Assembly: GCA_000720375.1 (NCBI GenBank)
Contig: JOAA01000027.1
Location: 1 to 64,000 of the forward strand
Length of the DNA stretch: 64,000 nucleotides
Reading direction: 5' to 3'
Source: Rhodococcus rhodnii
GTDB lineage: Bacteria > Actinomycetota > Actinomycetes > Mycobacteriales > Pseudonocardiaceae
Shown: piece by piece, positions 34,995 to 44,492 of the stretch
Numbering within the stretch: the first letter of the stretch is position 1
Layout: each line of letters begins with the position of its first letter
Notes under the pieces: generated by a model
What the model was told of the DNA's origin: nothing
The model's input: the letters and a program-made list of their open reading frames with translations, nothing else
Databases searched by the model: none
Translations under genes and position numbers: made by a program

Positions 34995-35798
34995 TCATCG
35001 GCTGGCGTTGTGGACCTCGGCCAGGTCTTCGGCTGTCACCAAGCGGTATTCGGCGATCCGTTTGCCGACGGCGAATCGTGGGTTCTGGATGCGACCGTGT
35101 CGTGCTTCGGAGTACGGGTCGGCGAGCTCGCCGAACGCGACACGGGAGATGACGCGGATGGCATCGTCGACGCGTTGGGTGCGTTCCAAGTTCCACGCAT
35201 TGCCTGCACGCCATTCTCGGACGCGCTCGTAGATCCGGCGGTTGGTTGGTGGGAACGGTGAGTCGTCGTCGCCCACCAGCCACGGCTCGGCCAGCGCGAG
35301 TGCGACGTACCACTCCTTGGAGTACCTCGCCAGCTGTCCTTTGCGGATGTGCGGTTTGTGTTCGGTGTCCCTGCGGCTGGGTGTGATCGATTCGTCGATG
35401 CCCGTTTCGTGCGCGGTGATGGCGAACGTCAGCAGCAGGTCCGTGTACAGCTCATGGCCGACCTGTTTACCCGCCAGCACAACGAGTTCGTTCTTGCCCA
35501 GGTCGAGCATCGCCGACATGCCACGGATCAGCGTCACCCGCCGGGCCCCGCCCGGCGCGTCCAGCAGGCTCGACAACCGTCCTTCGCCCGCGCCCAACCA
35601 GCGCAGCAGCGCGGCTTCCTGGCCGACGATCAGCTCGGCGAGCACACCCGAGACGTGCGGGGCGCAACCCGGTAACCGCAAGGCGACGCGGCCGGGCCGC
35701 TGCGGACTGCCGTGCGGGTCGCGGCCGAACACCAAGCGCTCACCGGATTCCACGCGCACCGGGTGCAGATCACTCCCGCGCACCATGGCCTGCAGCAT
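34995..35798 (-). CDS. FHA-like protein downstream of the kinase gene
   Basis: 267 aa from ATG 35798; the open frame extends 88 codons further but that part is antisense-like and overlaps the kinase gene. Residues about 12-85 resemble a forkhead-associated domain: VRVESGERLVFGRDPHG, then VALRLPGCAPHVSGVLAEL, with the Gly-Arg and His residues expected of a phosphothreonine reader. The C-terminal half is helical and basic (YERVREWRAGNAWNLERTQR) without a recognised family. It follows the kinase gene by 44 bases, so it probably reads phosphorylation by that kinase. The FHA call is moderate because the motif is divergent. Confidence 0.65.
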   Translation of the reverse strand: MLQAMVRGSDLHPVRVESGERLVFGRDPHGSPQRPGRVALRLPGCAPHVSGVLAELIVGQEAALLRWLGAGEGRLSSLLDAPGGARRVTLIRGMSAMLDLGKNELVVLAGKQVGHELYTDLLLTFAITAHETGIDESITPSRRDTEHKPHIRKGQLARYSKEWYVALALAEPWLVGDDDSPFPPTNRRIYERVREWRAGNAWNLERTQRVDDAIRVISRVAFGELADPYSEARHGRIQNPRFAVGKRIAEYRLVTAEDLAEVHNASR

Positions 35799-35842
35799 GC
35801 CGCTCCTCGCAGACGATTCCTCGCCGAGGAGCCGAGCATACG

Positions 35843-38800
35843 TCAGCCGCAGCCGGTGTTGCCCAGGTTGTCCGGACTTGCCTCGACGAGGTTCGAGCAC
35901 ACCAGGTCGGTGGCGCTGGTCGGGTCGAGGCGCCACAGGGCGACGTTGGTGTCCGTGCCGCCGCTGGCAAGCTGGTGACCGTCCGGGGAGAACACGATGT
36001 CGTTGAGCGACGACAGGTGGGCGTTGAGGTCCGCGATACGCTCGAAATCCGCGAGGTTCCACAGCCTGACGATGGAGTCCTCGGCGGTCACCGAGGCGAG
36101 GGTACGGCCGTCCGGGGAGATCGCGATGCGGCGCACCATCGACGGATGTTGACCGAACTCCTTGCGTACCTGACCGGTGACAGCGTCACGGATCTGCAGT
36201 TTCCCGCTGATGCCCGCGGTGATCAACGACTTGCCGTCCGGCGTGTAGACCACTGTGTTGAGCGTGTTCAGGCCAAGCGGAGTCCGGGCCTCGTCGACGA
36301 AGCCAACCGTACTCCACGTCACCATGCTCGCCGCGTTCATGCCGTCGCTGTCACTCCCGGCGATCCCGACACCCGACGAACTAGTCAGCGCGAGCAACTT
36401 GTCGCCCTTGGGCGAGAAGGTCAGATCCAACGGCCACTGCGTGCCCATCTCAAGCACAGCGTCCTCGGTGAGGGTCCTGATGTCCCATACCGTGATCTTG
36501 AAGTCCTGCGTGGCGCGTGTGGTGTCCGCAGGCTGGTGTGCCGCAGCGAACCACCGGCCGTCCGGTGACACGGTCAACGCACCCCGGCCGATGAACAGGC
36601 GGCCGGGCAGGGTGACCGTACGCGGTTTGGCTGCGCGATCCGAGGGCGTCAAAGTGAATGTGGCGTTGCCCGTGCCGGTGATCCTTGTGCCGTCAGGGGT
36701 GTAGGAGACAGCGAGGACTCCGCCGCTCTGTTCGGTCGTCCTGGTGATCTCCGCGCCGGTCCGGCTGTCCCATGTGTACAGTCCACTTTCGGCGTCACCG
36801 ACGGCGATCTCCCCGCTGTCAGGGTGGAACGCGAGGCTCATCACCGAGGCGCGCGGGTCGGTGTACCAGTTCGTGTTGGTACGCCAGCGCTGCACGGTGC
36901 CGTCGCTGTTCGCGGCCACCCACGTCCGGCCGTCCTGGGAGACGGCGATCGCCACGACCGTCTGGCCCACAGTGGTGCCGTCGCGCCGTCCTTGGGGCCG
37001 GTTGTTGAGGAAGGTGCCGTTGGTCGGATCCCACGCGGTGATCGAGTTGAGATCGCTGTTGGTGTACAGGGTTCTGCCGTCCGGGGTGAACCTCAGCGAG
37101 CTCGGGCCGGCCGCCCCCGCCGAGCCGGCCTGCCGTGTGACATCGGGAAAAGCCAGTCCTGGCGCACCAGTTCGCGGGTCCCACAGCCGGATCATGTTGT
37201 CCAGCACGCTCGAAGTGGCGAGCAGCGTGCCTGAGAACGTCACCTGGACCGGCATCAGGCCACCGGGGCCGCGCCTGGTTGTCGCGTCGGCGTGCTCGGT
37301 GCGCCGGCTGACCCGGGTGGACGTGGCCGTGTCCCACAGTTCGATGCTGCCGTCAGCCCGGCCGATGGCCAGCCGGTCACCGGTCGTGCTGTAGGACATG
37401 CTCGTCGGGTCGACAACGCCCTTGGCGACCGTCTTGACCAGCCTGCCAGTCCGGGCGTCCCACTCGCCGATGCCCAGCTTGTCGCCTTGCTGCGGGAGCA
37501 AAGCCGCGACTGTCATCCCGTCGGGCCGCCACGCGAGTTGCCCGATCGCGGGCAGGCCGTCCGCGAGTCGGGCGACCTCCTGGCCCGTGGCGACATCCCA
37601 GATCCGGATGGAGCTCGCGTTGACGTCGCCGTCACGGTCGACGTCCGAAGTGGCCAGCAGGGTCCCGTCGGACGAGAACCGCACGACCGAGACAAAACCC
37701 TTCGCGGTGATGCCGGGGTGCACCGGCTTGCGGTTCTTCGTGTCCCACAGCACGATCTTGCCTTCGCTCGAGCCCACCGCGATCAGGCCGCCGTCCGGGC
37801 TGACGTCCACTGCGGACACATTGGACAGTCCGGACGAGAACGCCGACGGATACGTGATCAGCGGTGCGGACAGCAGCGCGCCGCGCGCCTCCAAGGTTGG
37901 GCTTGCCCGCCAGCTCTCGACCGCTTTGCGCATGGCGCCAACGGGATTCACCTCCGCCTCGGCCCGTGACTCGGCTGCCAGCTGCCGGGACAACGCGTCC
38001 TGGCGACCCTGCTCGGCCTCATTGCGCGCGACCAACGCGAGCCCGCCCGCGACAAGCGCGGCGACGAGCAGGACTGCCAATCCGGCCACAGCACCTTGCA
38101 GCCGCCGGGTCCGGCGCCGCCGCTCGCGGTCACTGGCCTGCAGGAACGCACGTTCGTCCGGCGTGAGGTCGGTCCGCCCGGCCGCCCATTCCTGTGCGGC
38201 GGCAAGCCGTGCGCCCCGATAGACGTCGGAACGGTCCCGGCCACTGGTCTGCCAATGGGCGACGGCGACACCAAGTTGTTGGCGGACAAGCAGACCCTGC
38301 CGGTCTTCGGCGACCCATCCCCGCAGTCTCGGCCACGCGGTGAGCAACGCGTCGTGGCACAGCTGGACATAGTCGCCGTCGATCGTGACGAGCCGAGCGG
38401 CGACAAGGCTTTCCACGACACGGTTGGGCACTTCCGCGCGGTGTGTCCAGCGTCGCGCGATGCCACCGCCGTCGAGCAACGTGATCATCCGCAGCACCGC
38501 GGCTCGCAGCGCGTGCCGGTCGTACTCGTTGAGCCGCATGTACATGTTGTCGGCGGTCAACGCCACCGCGCGGTCGACCCCGCCGGTTTGCTGGTATCCC
38601 GCCAACGTCAACCGGTTGCCCACCCTGTGGTGCCAGGTTTCCCGCAGCGCGTGGGCGAGTCGCGGGAGTGCGCCGAGCTCGTCGCCCGCGCCGACGTCGG
38701 TGATGAGCCGATCGACCAGGCCGGGCTCGAGCTCGAGACCTGCGACCTCAGCCGGGCGGACGATCACCTGCGCCAGCTCCTTGGCGGTCATCGGTCCCAG

Positions 38801-40333
38801 CACGTACGGCGCGTCCAGGGAGCGCTTCAGCGAGGCGAGCGTGATGAAGTGCTGCACGAAGTCCGCACGCATCGCGAACACGACACGCGCCGGCCACGCG
38901 TTCGCGAGCGCGGTGGCGAACGCTTCGCGCTCACGGGGATCAGCGCATTGTGTGAACAACTCCTCGGCCTGGTCGACGACGATGAGCATCGGCGCGTCGA
39001 CGCGCGCGACGGCCGTCTGGCACATCGAACCGAACGTCGTGGGGTGCTCGTACAGTTGCCAGGCCAGGTGATTCGGGTCGGCGCGGATGAAGGGCGCCAA
39101 GCGCGCGGCCAACGTGGCGATCGGACGTACGCCAGGCGTCATCGCCAGTTGCGGCGCCACCTTGGCGAGGCTGGCGTGCGCGGCGAGCAATCCGGCGTGC
39201 AGCAGCGACGATTTGCCGGCACCCGAAGCACCGACCACGACTAGCGGCCCTGAGTCGGCTCGTTGCCGGGACAGCCGGGCGAGCAGATCGCGCACGGCCT
39301 GCTCGCGGCCGAAGAACCACTGGCTGTCAGTTGATCCGAAGCTCTGCAGACCCGGGTACGGGCACTGCTGCCGGATCACATCGGTGCTGTCCGAGCCAGC
39401 AGACTGCTGAGCGTCGCCAATAGCCGCCAGCAGCCGGACGAAATACGACTGGCCGTGATCAGTGGTGCTGGGTACGTCGGGAGGCGCGCTCGCCGGAGCA
39501 GCGGTGAGGACCGAAGCCGCGGCGGCCATCAGTTCACCCGCGCTCGGATAACGGCGGCGCGGATCCTTGTCCATCCCGGTCTGGATGACGAGGTCGATCG
39601 CGGGCGGGATCCAGCGGTCGAACAGCGACGCGGCCGGTGGCGGATCGTTGAGCTGTGCGGTGAGCTTGCCGACCGAGTCCGCGGCTGGAAAGGGAACCCG
39701 TCCGGTGAGGCATTGGAACAGCACGCACGCCAACGAGTACACGTCCGACGCGGGCCCTGCCTCGTCTGCCGTCAGACGTTCCGGCGCCATGTAGTCCAGC
39801 GTGCCGACGGCGTCGCCGGTGTCGGTCAACTTGGTCACGTCCGGCGTGAACAGCCGTGCGATGCCGAAGTCGGCCAGGTACGCGGTGCCGTCCGCGGCCA
39901 ACATGATGTTGGCTGGCTTCACGTCCCGGTGCACCACGGAATTCGCGTGTGCGGCGTCGAGCGCGACGGCCACCTGGGACAGGATCTCGACGGTCCGTTC
40001 CGGCGCCAGCGGCCCGTCGGCCAGCAGCCGTTTGAGATCCGGTCCGTCGATCAGCTGCATGTCGATGTACAGGCGGCCGTCGATATCGCCGTGCGCGTGG
40101 ATCGGCACCACGTAAGGCGCGCTGAGTTGCGCCGCGATCCTGGCTTCCCGCCGGAACCGGTTCTCGAACTCGCGCCCGGCATGCGGCGGCAGGCGTTTCA
40201 GCGCCACATGTCGCTCATGCACGGTGTCGAAGGCGCGGTGTACCTCGCCCATGCCACCCCGGCCGAGCAGTTCCTCGATCCGGTACGGCCCGAACAACTC
40301 CGGTGCCGCGTCCACAGAGACCGTGTCGGTCAT
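35843..40333 (-). CDS. Ser/Thr protein kinase fused to a STAND NTPase and WD40 propellers
   Basis: 1496 aa. Residues 14-280 are a Hanks-type kinase with all active residues: GRGGMGEV (24-31), the Lys of VALKRL, HRDVKPAN and ADFGIARL. Residues about 325-640 are an nSTAND1 NTPase, opening with CPYPGLQSFG and FFGREQAV, with Walker A GASGAGKSS and Walker B MLIVVDQAEELF. A membrane-type hydrophobic stretch at about 755-775 (LQGAVAGLAVLLVAALVAGG) suggests that the C-terminal part is outside or at the membrane. Residues about 840-1480 contain at least 12 WD40 units (IVLWDTKN, IRIWDVATG, IELWDTATS and others). It is likely to sense a signal through the propeller and phosphorylate partners, possibly the FHA-like protein. 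Confidence 0.9.
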   Translation of the reverse strand: MTDTVSVDAAPELFGPYRIEELLGRGGMGEVHRAFDTVHERHVALKRLPPHAGREFENRFRREARIAAQLSAPYVVPIHAHGDIDGRLYIDMQLIDGPDLKRLLADGPLAPERTVEILSQVAVALDAAHANSVVHRDVKPANIMLAADGTAYLADFGIARLFTPDVTKLTDTGDAVGTLDYMAPERLTADEAGPASDVYSLACVLFQCLTGRVPFPAADSVGKLTAQLNDPPPAASLFDRWIPPAIDLVIQTGMDKDPRRRYPSAGELMAAAASVLTAAPASAPPDVPSTTDHGQSYFVRLLAAIGDAQQSAGSDSTDVIRQQCPYPGLQSFGSTDSQWFFGREQAVRDLLARLSRQRADSGPLVVVGASGAGKSSLLHAGLLAAHASLAKVAPQLAMTPGVRPIATLAARLAPFIRADPNHLAWQLYEHPTTFGSMCQTAVARVDAPMLIVVDQAEELFTQCADPREREAFATALANAWPARVVFAMRADFVQHFITLASLKRSLDAPYVLGPMTAKELAQVIVRPAEVAGLELEPGLVDRLITDVGAGDELGALPRLAHALRETWHHRVGNRLTLAGYQQTGGVDRAVALTADNMYMRLNEYDRHALRAAVLRMITLLDGGGIARRWTHRAEVPNRVVESLVAARLVTIDGDYVQLCHDALLTAWPRLRGWVAEDRQGLLVRQQLGVAVAHWQTSGRDRSDVYRGARLAAAQEWAAGRTDLTPDERAFLQASDRERRRRTRRLQGAVAGLAVLLVAALVAGGLALVARNEAEQGRQDALSRQLAAESRAEAEVNPVGAMRKAVESWRASPTLEARGALLSAPLITYPSAFSSGLSNVSAVDVSPDGGLIAVGSSEGKIVLWDTKNRKPVHPGITAKGFVSVVRFSSDGTLLATSDVDRDGDVNASSIRIWDVATGQEVARLADGLPAIGQLAWRPDGMTVAALLPQQGDKLGIGEWDARTGRLVKTVAKGVVDPTSMSYSTTGDRLAIGRADGSIELWDTATSTRVSRRTEHADATTRRGPGGLMPVQVTFSGTLLATSSVLDNMIRLWDPRTGAPGLAFPDVTRQAGSAGAAGPSSLRFTPDGRTLYTNSDLNSITAWDPTNGTFLNNRPQGRRDGTTVGQTVVAIAVSQDGRTWVAANSDGTVQRWRTNTNWYTDPRASVMSLAFHPDSGEIAVGDAESGLYTWDSRTGAEITRTTEQSGGVLAVSYTPDGTRITGTGNATFTLTPSDRAAKPRTVTLPGRLFIGRGALTVSPDGRWFAAAHQPADTTRATQDFKITVWDIRTLTEDAVLEMGTQWPLDLTFSPKGDKLLALTSSSGVGIAGSDSDGMNAASMVTWSTVGFVDEARTPLGLNTLNTVVYTPDGKSLITAGISGKLQIRDAVTGQVRKEFGQHPSMVRRIAISPDGRTLASVTAEDSIVRLWNLADFERIADLNAHLSSLNDIVFSPDGHQLASGGTDTNVALWRLDPTSATDLVCSNLVEASPDNLGNTGCG

Positions 40334-40393
40334 GCTCGACCCTCCCAGTCGTTGCGCGGCAAGCTTATTGCCAAGCTGCCCGGTCCGGAACGG

Positions 40394-40819
40394 CTACCTG
40401 CATTTGGTGAGCAAGTCACGAGCGGCGGCCGTCCGCTGCGTGTCGGCAAGGCCGTCCCACAAGTAGTGCTGCATCGCCTTGACGCAGCCGGACATACCGG
40501 CGTTCTCCGACTTCAACTTCGTGTTGCGCTCGTCGGCCCGCACGCGCTTGGCCTCGGCGGACGCCAGCTGACCGTCCACTTCGGCGAGTTGGCTCTGCCG
40601 TTCTTCCAGCCGTGCCACCGTGTTCGCATGATCACCACCCGCGATCAAGAACAGTGTCACGAAAACTCCCGATGACACAAGGAATAGCGAGACGAGTGCG
40701 ATCAACGCGGCCAGCCCGGTCCGAACGCCCGGCGCGGGAGCCGGCGGCGGGGGCGGTGGCGCGAAGGGCGGGAAAGGACGGTAGCCGTTGAAACCTGTTT
40801 CGTATCTCACGGTGTGCAT
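40394..40819 (-). CDS. Small membrane coiled-coil protein (upstream of the kinase)
   Basis: 141 aa from ATG 40819. The N-terminus is proline-rich (PFPPFAPPPPPPAPAPG), followed by one membrane helix (LAALIALVSLFLVSSGVFVT), a heptad-like segment of about 50 residues (ARLEERQSQLAEVDGQLASA) and a C-terminal part with two Cys (SGCVKAMQHY, LLTKCR). The gene upstream (40824) codes for a similarly organised protein only 4 bases away, suggesting an old duplication. The pair may oligomerise and work with the kinase 60 bases downstream. No family recognised. Confidence 0.7.
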   Translation of the reverse strand: MHTVRYETGFNGYRPFPPFAPPPPPPAPAPGVRTGLAALIALVSLFLVSSGVFVTLFLIAGGDHANTVARLEERQSQLAEVDGQLASAEAKRVRADERNTKLKSENAGMSGCVKAMQHYLWDGLADTQRTAAARDLLTKCR

Positions 40820-40823
40820 GCGG

Positions 40824-41183
40824 TCACCTCCTGCAGTTGATGAAGGCCTTGGCCATTGCCGCGTCGAAGGCGGTCTTGTCCGCTCGCTGTGCGGCGGCGA
40901 TGGAGTCCTTGGTGGCGGTTGTGCACGCGCGCAGCTCGGTGTTCGTGCTCGTCAACCGGGACCGCTCGGCGTCCAATTCCTCCACTGTGGACTTGACGGT
41001 GCCGAGTCGCGCGGTCCGGTCAGCGATCGAGCGCTCGGTTGTCTCGATCCGCTCGGCCAACTGGCCGATGTCGTTCTGCTTCTGTACGTACAGCACGACG
41101 AATAACGCTGTTGCCGCAACCAGAACTCCCACTGCGACCGCGAGCGAAACGACCGTCCATCGACGCCCGGCCCGTTGCTCCAT
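40824..41183 (-). CDS. Small membrane coiled-coil protein, paralogue-like
   Basis: 119 aa from ATG 41183 with GGAGGACACC upstream; the longer open frame is antisense to the convergently overlapping membrane gene. It has a short basic N-terminus, one membrane helix (TVVSLAVAVGVLVAATALFV), a coiled coil (QLAERIETTERSIADRTARL) and a C-terminal helix with two Cys (LRACTTATKD, FINCRR). It shares layout and the terminal Cys pattern with the next gene. It is the first gene of the kinase unit and is divergent from the large membrane protein gene at 41298. Confidence 0.72.
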   Translation of the reverse strand: MEQRAGRRWTVVSLAVAVGVLVAATALFVVLYVQKQNDIGQLAERIETTERSIADRTARLGTVKSTVEELDAERSRLTSTNTELRACTTATKDSIAAAQRADKTAFDAAMAKAFINCRR

Positions 41184-41297
41184 GGTGTCCTCCAGTCGTA
41201 TGAACTTGGGCGAGAACACTGTCGCGTCAACACCGAACCGGGCGTAAGCGGAATGTTCCGGTACGAACCGAGACATTGGTCGAAGAGAATCAGCGGT

Positions 41298-43289
41298 ATG
41301 ACTGAGACAGCGCCGGATGACGCCGTTACCGTCCCTGCGAACGATGATCGACCGCACTCCCCCGCCCTGGCCGGATTCGCCGCCGTGGCCGCGGCACTCG
41401 TCGGGGTCGCGGCGGTCATGCTCTACGGATGGACGTCCGAGGAGGGCTGGCATCTGCTCATCACGCTGAGCATGATCATCGCGGGAGCAGTGATCGCCCG
41501 GCCGGCGAACGACCCGGATGTGCGGAGGACCTGGGTGCTCGGCCGGTGGGTGCTGACCGGGATCGGCGCGGCAGGTGTGGTGCTCGGGGCGTACCTCGCC
41601 GGGTTCGCGTTGGTCGACCTGTCGATTCCGGACGGTCCGTTCTTCGGCTCGCAACGGCCGGAACTGCCACCGCCTGTCGTGATTCTGCTGATGCTGTACG
41701 GAGTTCCGCTGGTCGCACTGATCATCCTCGCTGTCCGTGGGCTGAGGGTCGGCCTCGTCGGCATCGGCGTGGTCGCGCCCGTAGTGGCTGTGTCGATCAT
41801 GGGCGTGGCTGGTGCCAGCGCTTCGGTCATCGCGATCTCGTCGTTGGTCGTGGCGATCGTGTGTGTCCCGCTGGCCCTGCTTTCGAAGACAAGGTGGGGC
41901 AGCCTCACGATCCTCATCGGACTGATGGCGGCGTCGTTCGCGGTCGGGGCAGGAGTGTCGCCGTTCGGCTCGGTGGCGACCAGCCCGTCCCGCCCTGCGA
42001 CGAAGGCGACCGAAGCCTCCGTCGGCACGGTTCCAGAGGGGCTGGTGCCGGTGGTATTGGTGCTTGCGCTCGGCGCGGCAGCCGTACTGCTGGCTCTCGC
42101 GGTGTCGCGCCAGGACATGGCCAGCGGATTGGTCGGTGCCGCGCTGTTCTCGGTGCCGCCCGCGTATCTCCTGATCCCCACACTTATGACCGGCGAGGGC
42201 GTCCACGTGAGCAGGTCGTTGGCACTCGCCGCGATCCCGCTCGCCGTTCTGCTGATCGCGCTGATCGCGTACCGGGCTTCGGCTTTACGCGACGTGGTCG
42301 CGCGGGCCTTGCGGCTGCCTGCCGTGCACCCAGCGGGATTCGCCACCGCGGCTGGGGTCGCGGCGGTGACGCTGACGGTGTACAGCCTTCCCGCTTTCGG
42401 TTTGCCTGGCCGGGTTTCCGGCGTGATCACCCTGGCGGTGCTGGCAGCCGCGGCCGTGCTGGCGGTACGGCTGCCAGGGTTGCCAGGCGCGGTGCTGGCA
42501 GCGGTAACGCTGGTCGCCCTCCAGCTCGGTGCGCCGTGGCTGCGCGTGATCAACGGCGACCGTGGGTTCCAGAACGGCTTTGTGGACTGGCAAATCGCCG
42601 CCATCGTAGGCCTGATTGTCGCCGTCGCGGCTGCCGTGGTGCTGGTCTGGCGGCACCGGCACGCAGGAGTCTGGGCGGCTGCCGCCTATCTGCTGGCCGG
42701 AGCCATGGCCAACGTGCTGTGGGCGCTGTTGGACGCAGACCGGCTGTCGTTCGGTCGTGACGTCGATTTCACGGCGATCACGGTTCTCGTGCTGCCGCTG
42801 CTGATACTTGGCGTACCCGCGGCTGTGGCGGCGCTACGTGGCAGCGCCGCCGGTCAGGCCGTTGGGACCGTGATGGTTGCTGTGGGCGCGTTCATCCCGC
42901 TGAATGTCTTGGTCAGCGAGCTTCCGTCCGGCGGTGACTCGCCTACCGAAGTCGCACTCCAGTTCTCGTTCGGCCCATTCACCCCGACCAACGTCCAAGG
43001 CGTCGCGCGATTGCTTGACCCCGGCGTATGGACGCTGGTCGGCGCGCTGGTGATGCTGCTGCTTGCCTTGGTGCTGCTGGCATCCACGGCACGGCGGCCA
43101 TCCGCGCCACTCGCCGCCACGATCACGCTGGCCGTACTGGTCGCCGGGCAGGTCACCGTCGTTTCCTTTGGCAGAGAGTGGGGTGTCGACGCCACCGACG
43201 GCATGCTGGGGATCTTCGCAGGCGTGGCCGCGATCGTCGGAGCGGTCGCCATGTTCGCGGTGATCACCCGGCGTCAGCCTCAGGCGTAG
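41298..43289 (+). CDS. Large polytopic membrane protein of unknown function
   Basis: 663 aa from ATG 41298. Almost the entire length is hydrophobic, with about 17-19 predicted membrane helices separated by short loops, no soluble domain and few charged residues. I recognise no transporter signature. The first 20 residues are acidic and cytoplasmic. It is divergent from the small coiled-coil gene across 114 bases and its 3' end overlaps the convergent ethylene-forming-enzyme-like gene by 10 bases. Function unknown. Confidence 0.75.
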   Translation: MTETAPDDAVTVPANDDRPHSPALAGFAAVAAALVGVAAVMLYGWTSEEGWHLLITLSMIIAGAVIARPANDPDVRRTWVLGRWVLTGIGAAGVVLGAYLAGFALVDLSIPDGPFFGSQRPELPPPVVILLMLYGVPLVALIILAVRGLRVGLVGIGVVAPVVAVSIMGVAGASASVIAISSLVVAIVCVPLALLSKTRWGSLTILIGLMAASFAVGAGVSPFGSVATSPSRPATKATEASVGTVPEGLVPVVLVLALGAAAVLLALAVSRQDMASGLVGAALFSVPPAYLLIPTLMTGEGVHVSRSLALAAIPLAVLLIALIAYRASALRDVVARALRLPAVHPAGFATAAGVAAVTLTVYSLPAFGLPGRVSGVITLAVLAAAAVLAVRLPGLPGAVLAAVTLVALQLGAPWLRVINGDRGFQNGFVDWQIAAIVGLIVAVAAAVVLVWRHRHAGVWAAAAYLLAGAMANVLWALLDADRLSFGRDVDFTAITVLVLPLLILGVPAAVAALRGSAAGQAVGTVMVAVGAFIPLNVLVSELPSGGDSPTEVALQFSFGPFTPTNVQGVARLLDPGVWTLVGALVMLLLALVLLASTARRPSAPLAATITLAVLVAGQVTVVSFGREWGVDATDGMLGIFAGVAAIVGAVAMFAVITRRQPQA

Positions 43290-44320
43290 TCGCTGGCCCG
43301 CTCGGCCAGGCGGGCCAACACCGACAGCCGATCCTGTTCAAGAATCGCACGGGTGGTGATCCGATCGGGGTAGCAGCGCATGAACATGTTCGTGAAATGC
43401 GTGCCGTAGTGGATGAAGGCGTCCGAGCCGTTCAGTGGACGGATCCCGGCGTCGAAATTCGGCTCGTGGAAGTACGCCATTGTGTACCGTTCACGGTCGT
43501 TCAACCGTACTTTGTGAGGCGTGGAAAGCAGTACGCCGTCAGTCAGGAACTGCAGGATGTCCCCAGGGAAAACCGTCAGCGTGTCGGCGACCGGCGTGAC
43601 GAACGTCCACGGTTCTTCGTTCTCGTACATCCCGGCCGAGCTTTCCGAGTCCAGCCAGTTGCGGTTTCGTTTCTCGCCTTCGACAGGTGGTCTGATGTAC
43701 AGCCCGCCGACGTCATCCTGCGCCGCGATCACGAGCATTCCGTAGTCGGTGTGCGCACCGATACCGCGCGCGGTGAGTGAGTTGCGTGCCGGGAATCGCA
43801 ACACTCGCATGTGGTGCCAGCCGCCCTCGGCGAGCCGGGTCAACGTGTCTATTTCGGACAGATCAAGTCCCAACGCGATGAGGCGCAGCAGCTTCTCGCC
43901 GATCAGGCCCATTTCGTCCATGTAGGCCTGCATGGTCCGCTGGTACTGCTCGCTGGGCCACGGCACCGGCCCGTGGCACGGCCAGTTGGCCTGCACGCGG
44001 GCGTCGTCGGGCGGGACGTCCTGACAGACGGTGAAGATCTCCGAGTAGTCCGCTTCACCCGCGGTCACTTCCTCACCGGACGCGATGTACCCGGCGTAGC
44101 TGAATGGACTGACGCACTTTGCTTTCTCGTCGGTGGCCGAAGCGAAGAAGCGCCTGCTCTCCCTCAGCGCTTCGGTAACCTTCGCCGCCTGACGGTCATC
44201 GCAGGCGATCTGAAAGATCCCGTCGGTCTGCCACGTGTCGATCATCTGATGAGCGAGAGTGCTATCCGAATCGGTTCCCACAACACGGTCGGGTAGTCCG
44301 AATGTACGAAGATCAGCCAT
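43280..44320 (-). CDS. efe: Ethylene-forming enzyme homologue (2-oxoglutarate/Fe(II) dioxygenase)
   Basis: 346 aa. Start at ATG 44320, because it aligns with the known N-terminus (MADLRTFGLP) and AAAGGA lies 8 or more bases upstream. The jelly-roll dioxygenase has the iron ligands His190, Asp192 (HTDYG) and His269 (STPHKV), and Arg278 for 2-oxoglutarate. Compared from memory with the Pseudomonas enzyme, long blocks agree, for example IASGEEVTAG, GWHHMRVLRFP, LVIAAQDDVGGLYIRPPVEG, LLSTPHKV and HFTNMFMRCYPDRITT. The L-arginine-binding residues (Glu84, Thr86, Arg172, the Arg of FMRCYP) are retained. The known reaction turns 2-oxoglutarate into ethylene and CO2 and oxidises arginine. It is a single-gene unit. 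Confidence 0.9.
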   Translation of the reverse strand: MADLRTFGLPDRVVGTDSDSTLAHQMIDTWQTDGIFQIACDDRQAAKVTEALRESRRFFASATDEKAKCVSPFSYAGYIASGEEVTAGEADYSEIFTVCQDVPPDDARVQANWPCHGPVPWPSEQYQRTMQAYMDEMGLIGEKLLRLIALGLDLSEIDTLTRLAEGGWHHMRVLRFPARNSLTARGIGAHTDYGMLVIAAQDDVGGLYIRPPVEGEKRNRNWLDSESSAGMYENEEPWTFVTPVADTLTVFPGDILQFLTDGVLLSTPHKVRLNDRERYTMAYFHEPNFDAGIRPLNGSDAFIHYGTHFTNMFMRCYPDRITTRAILEQDRLSVLARLAERASDYA

Positions 44321-44492
44321 TTGTCGCATCCTTTCGCGCGCCCTGGTGCGGCGGACACACGGATGACCGGCATGATCGGTTCACGAAAACGCGGTCACGC
44401 ACCGAGATTAGCCCGTCGGGACCGAAGTCGTCGCCACCGTGCGCGTTTCCGGCATCATTGCCCAGGGATCTGTTCCCGTTCTATGCCCGGAG

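Noticed and set aside
40824..42206. 460-codon frame as one long protein
   Set aside because: Only the last 119 codons, after a good ribosome site at 41183, look like protein; the rest is Arg/His/Gln-rich antisense of the membrane protein gene.
41423..42604. 393-codon minus-strand open frame inside the membrane protein gene
   Set aside because: Ser/Thr/Ala-rich antisense shadow of a hydrophobic coding sequence.
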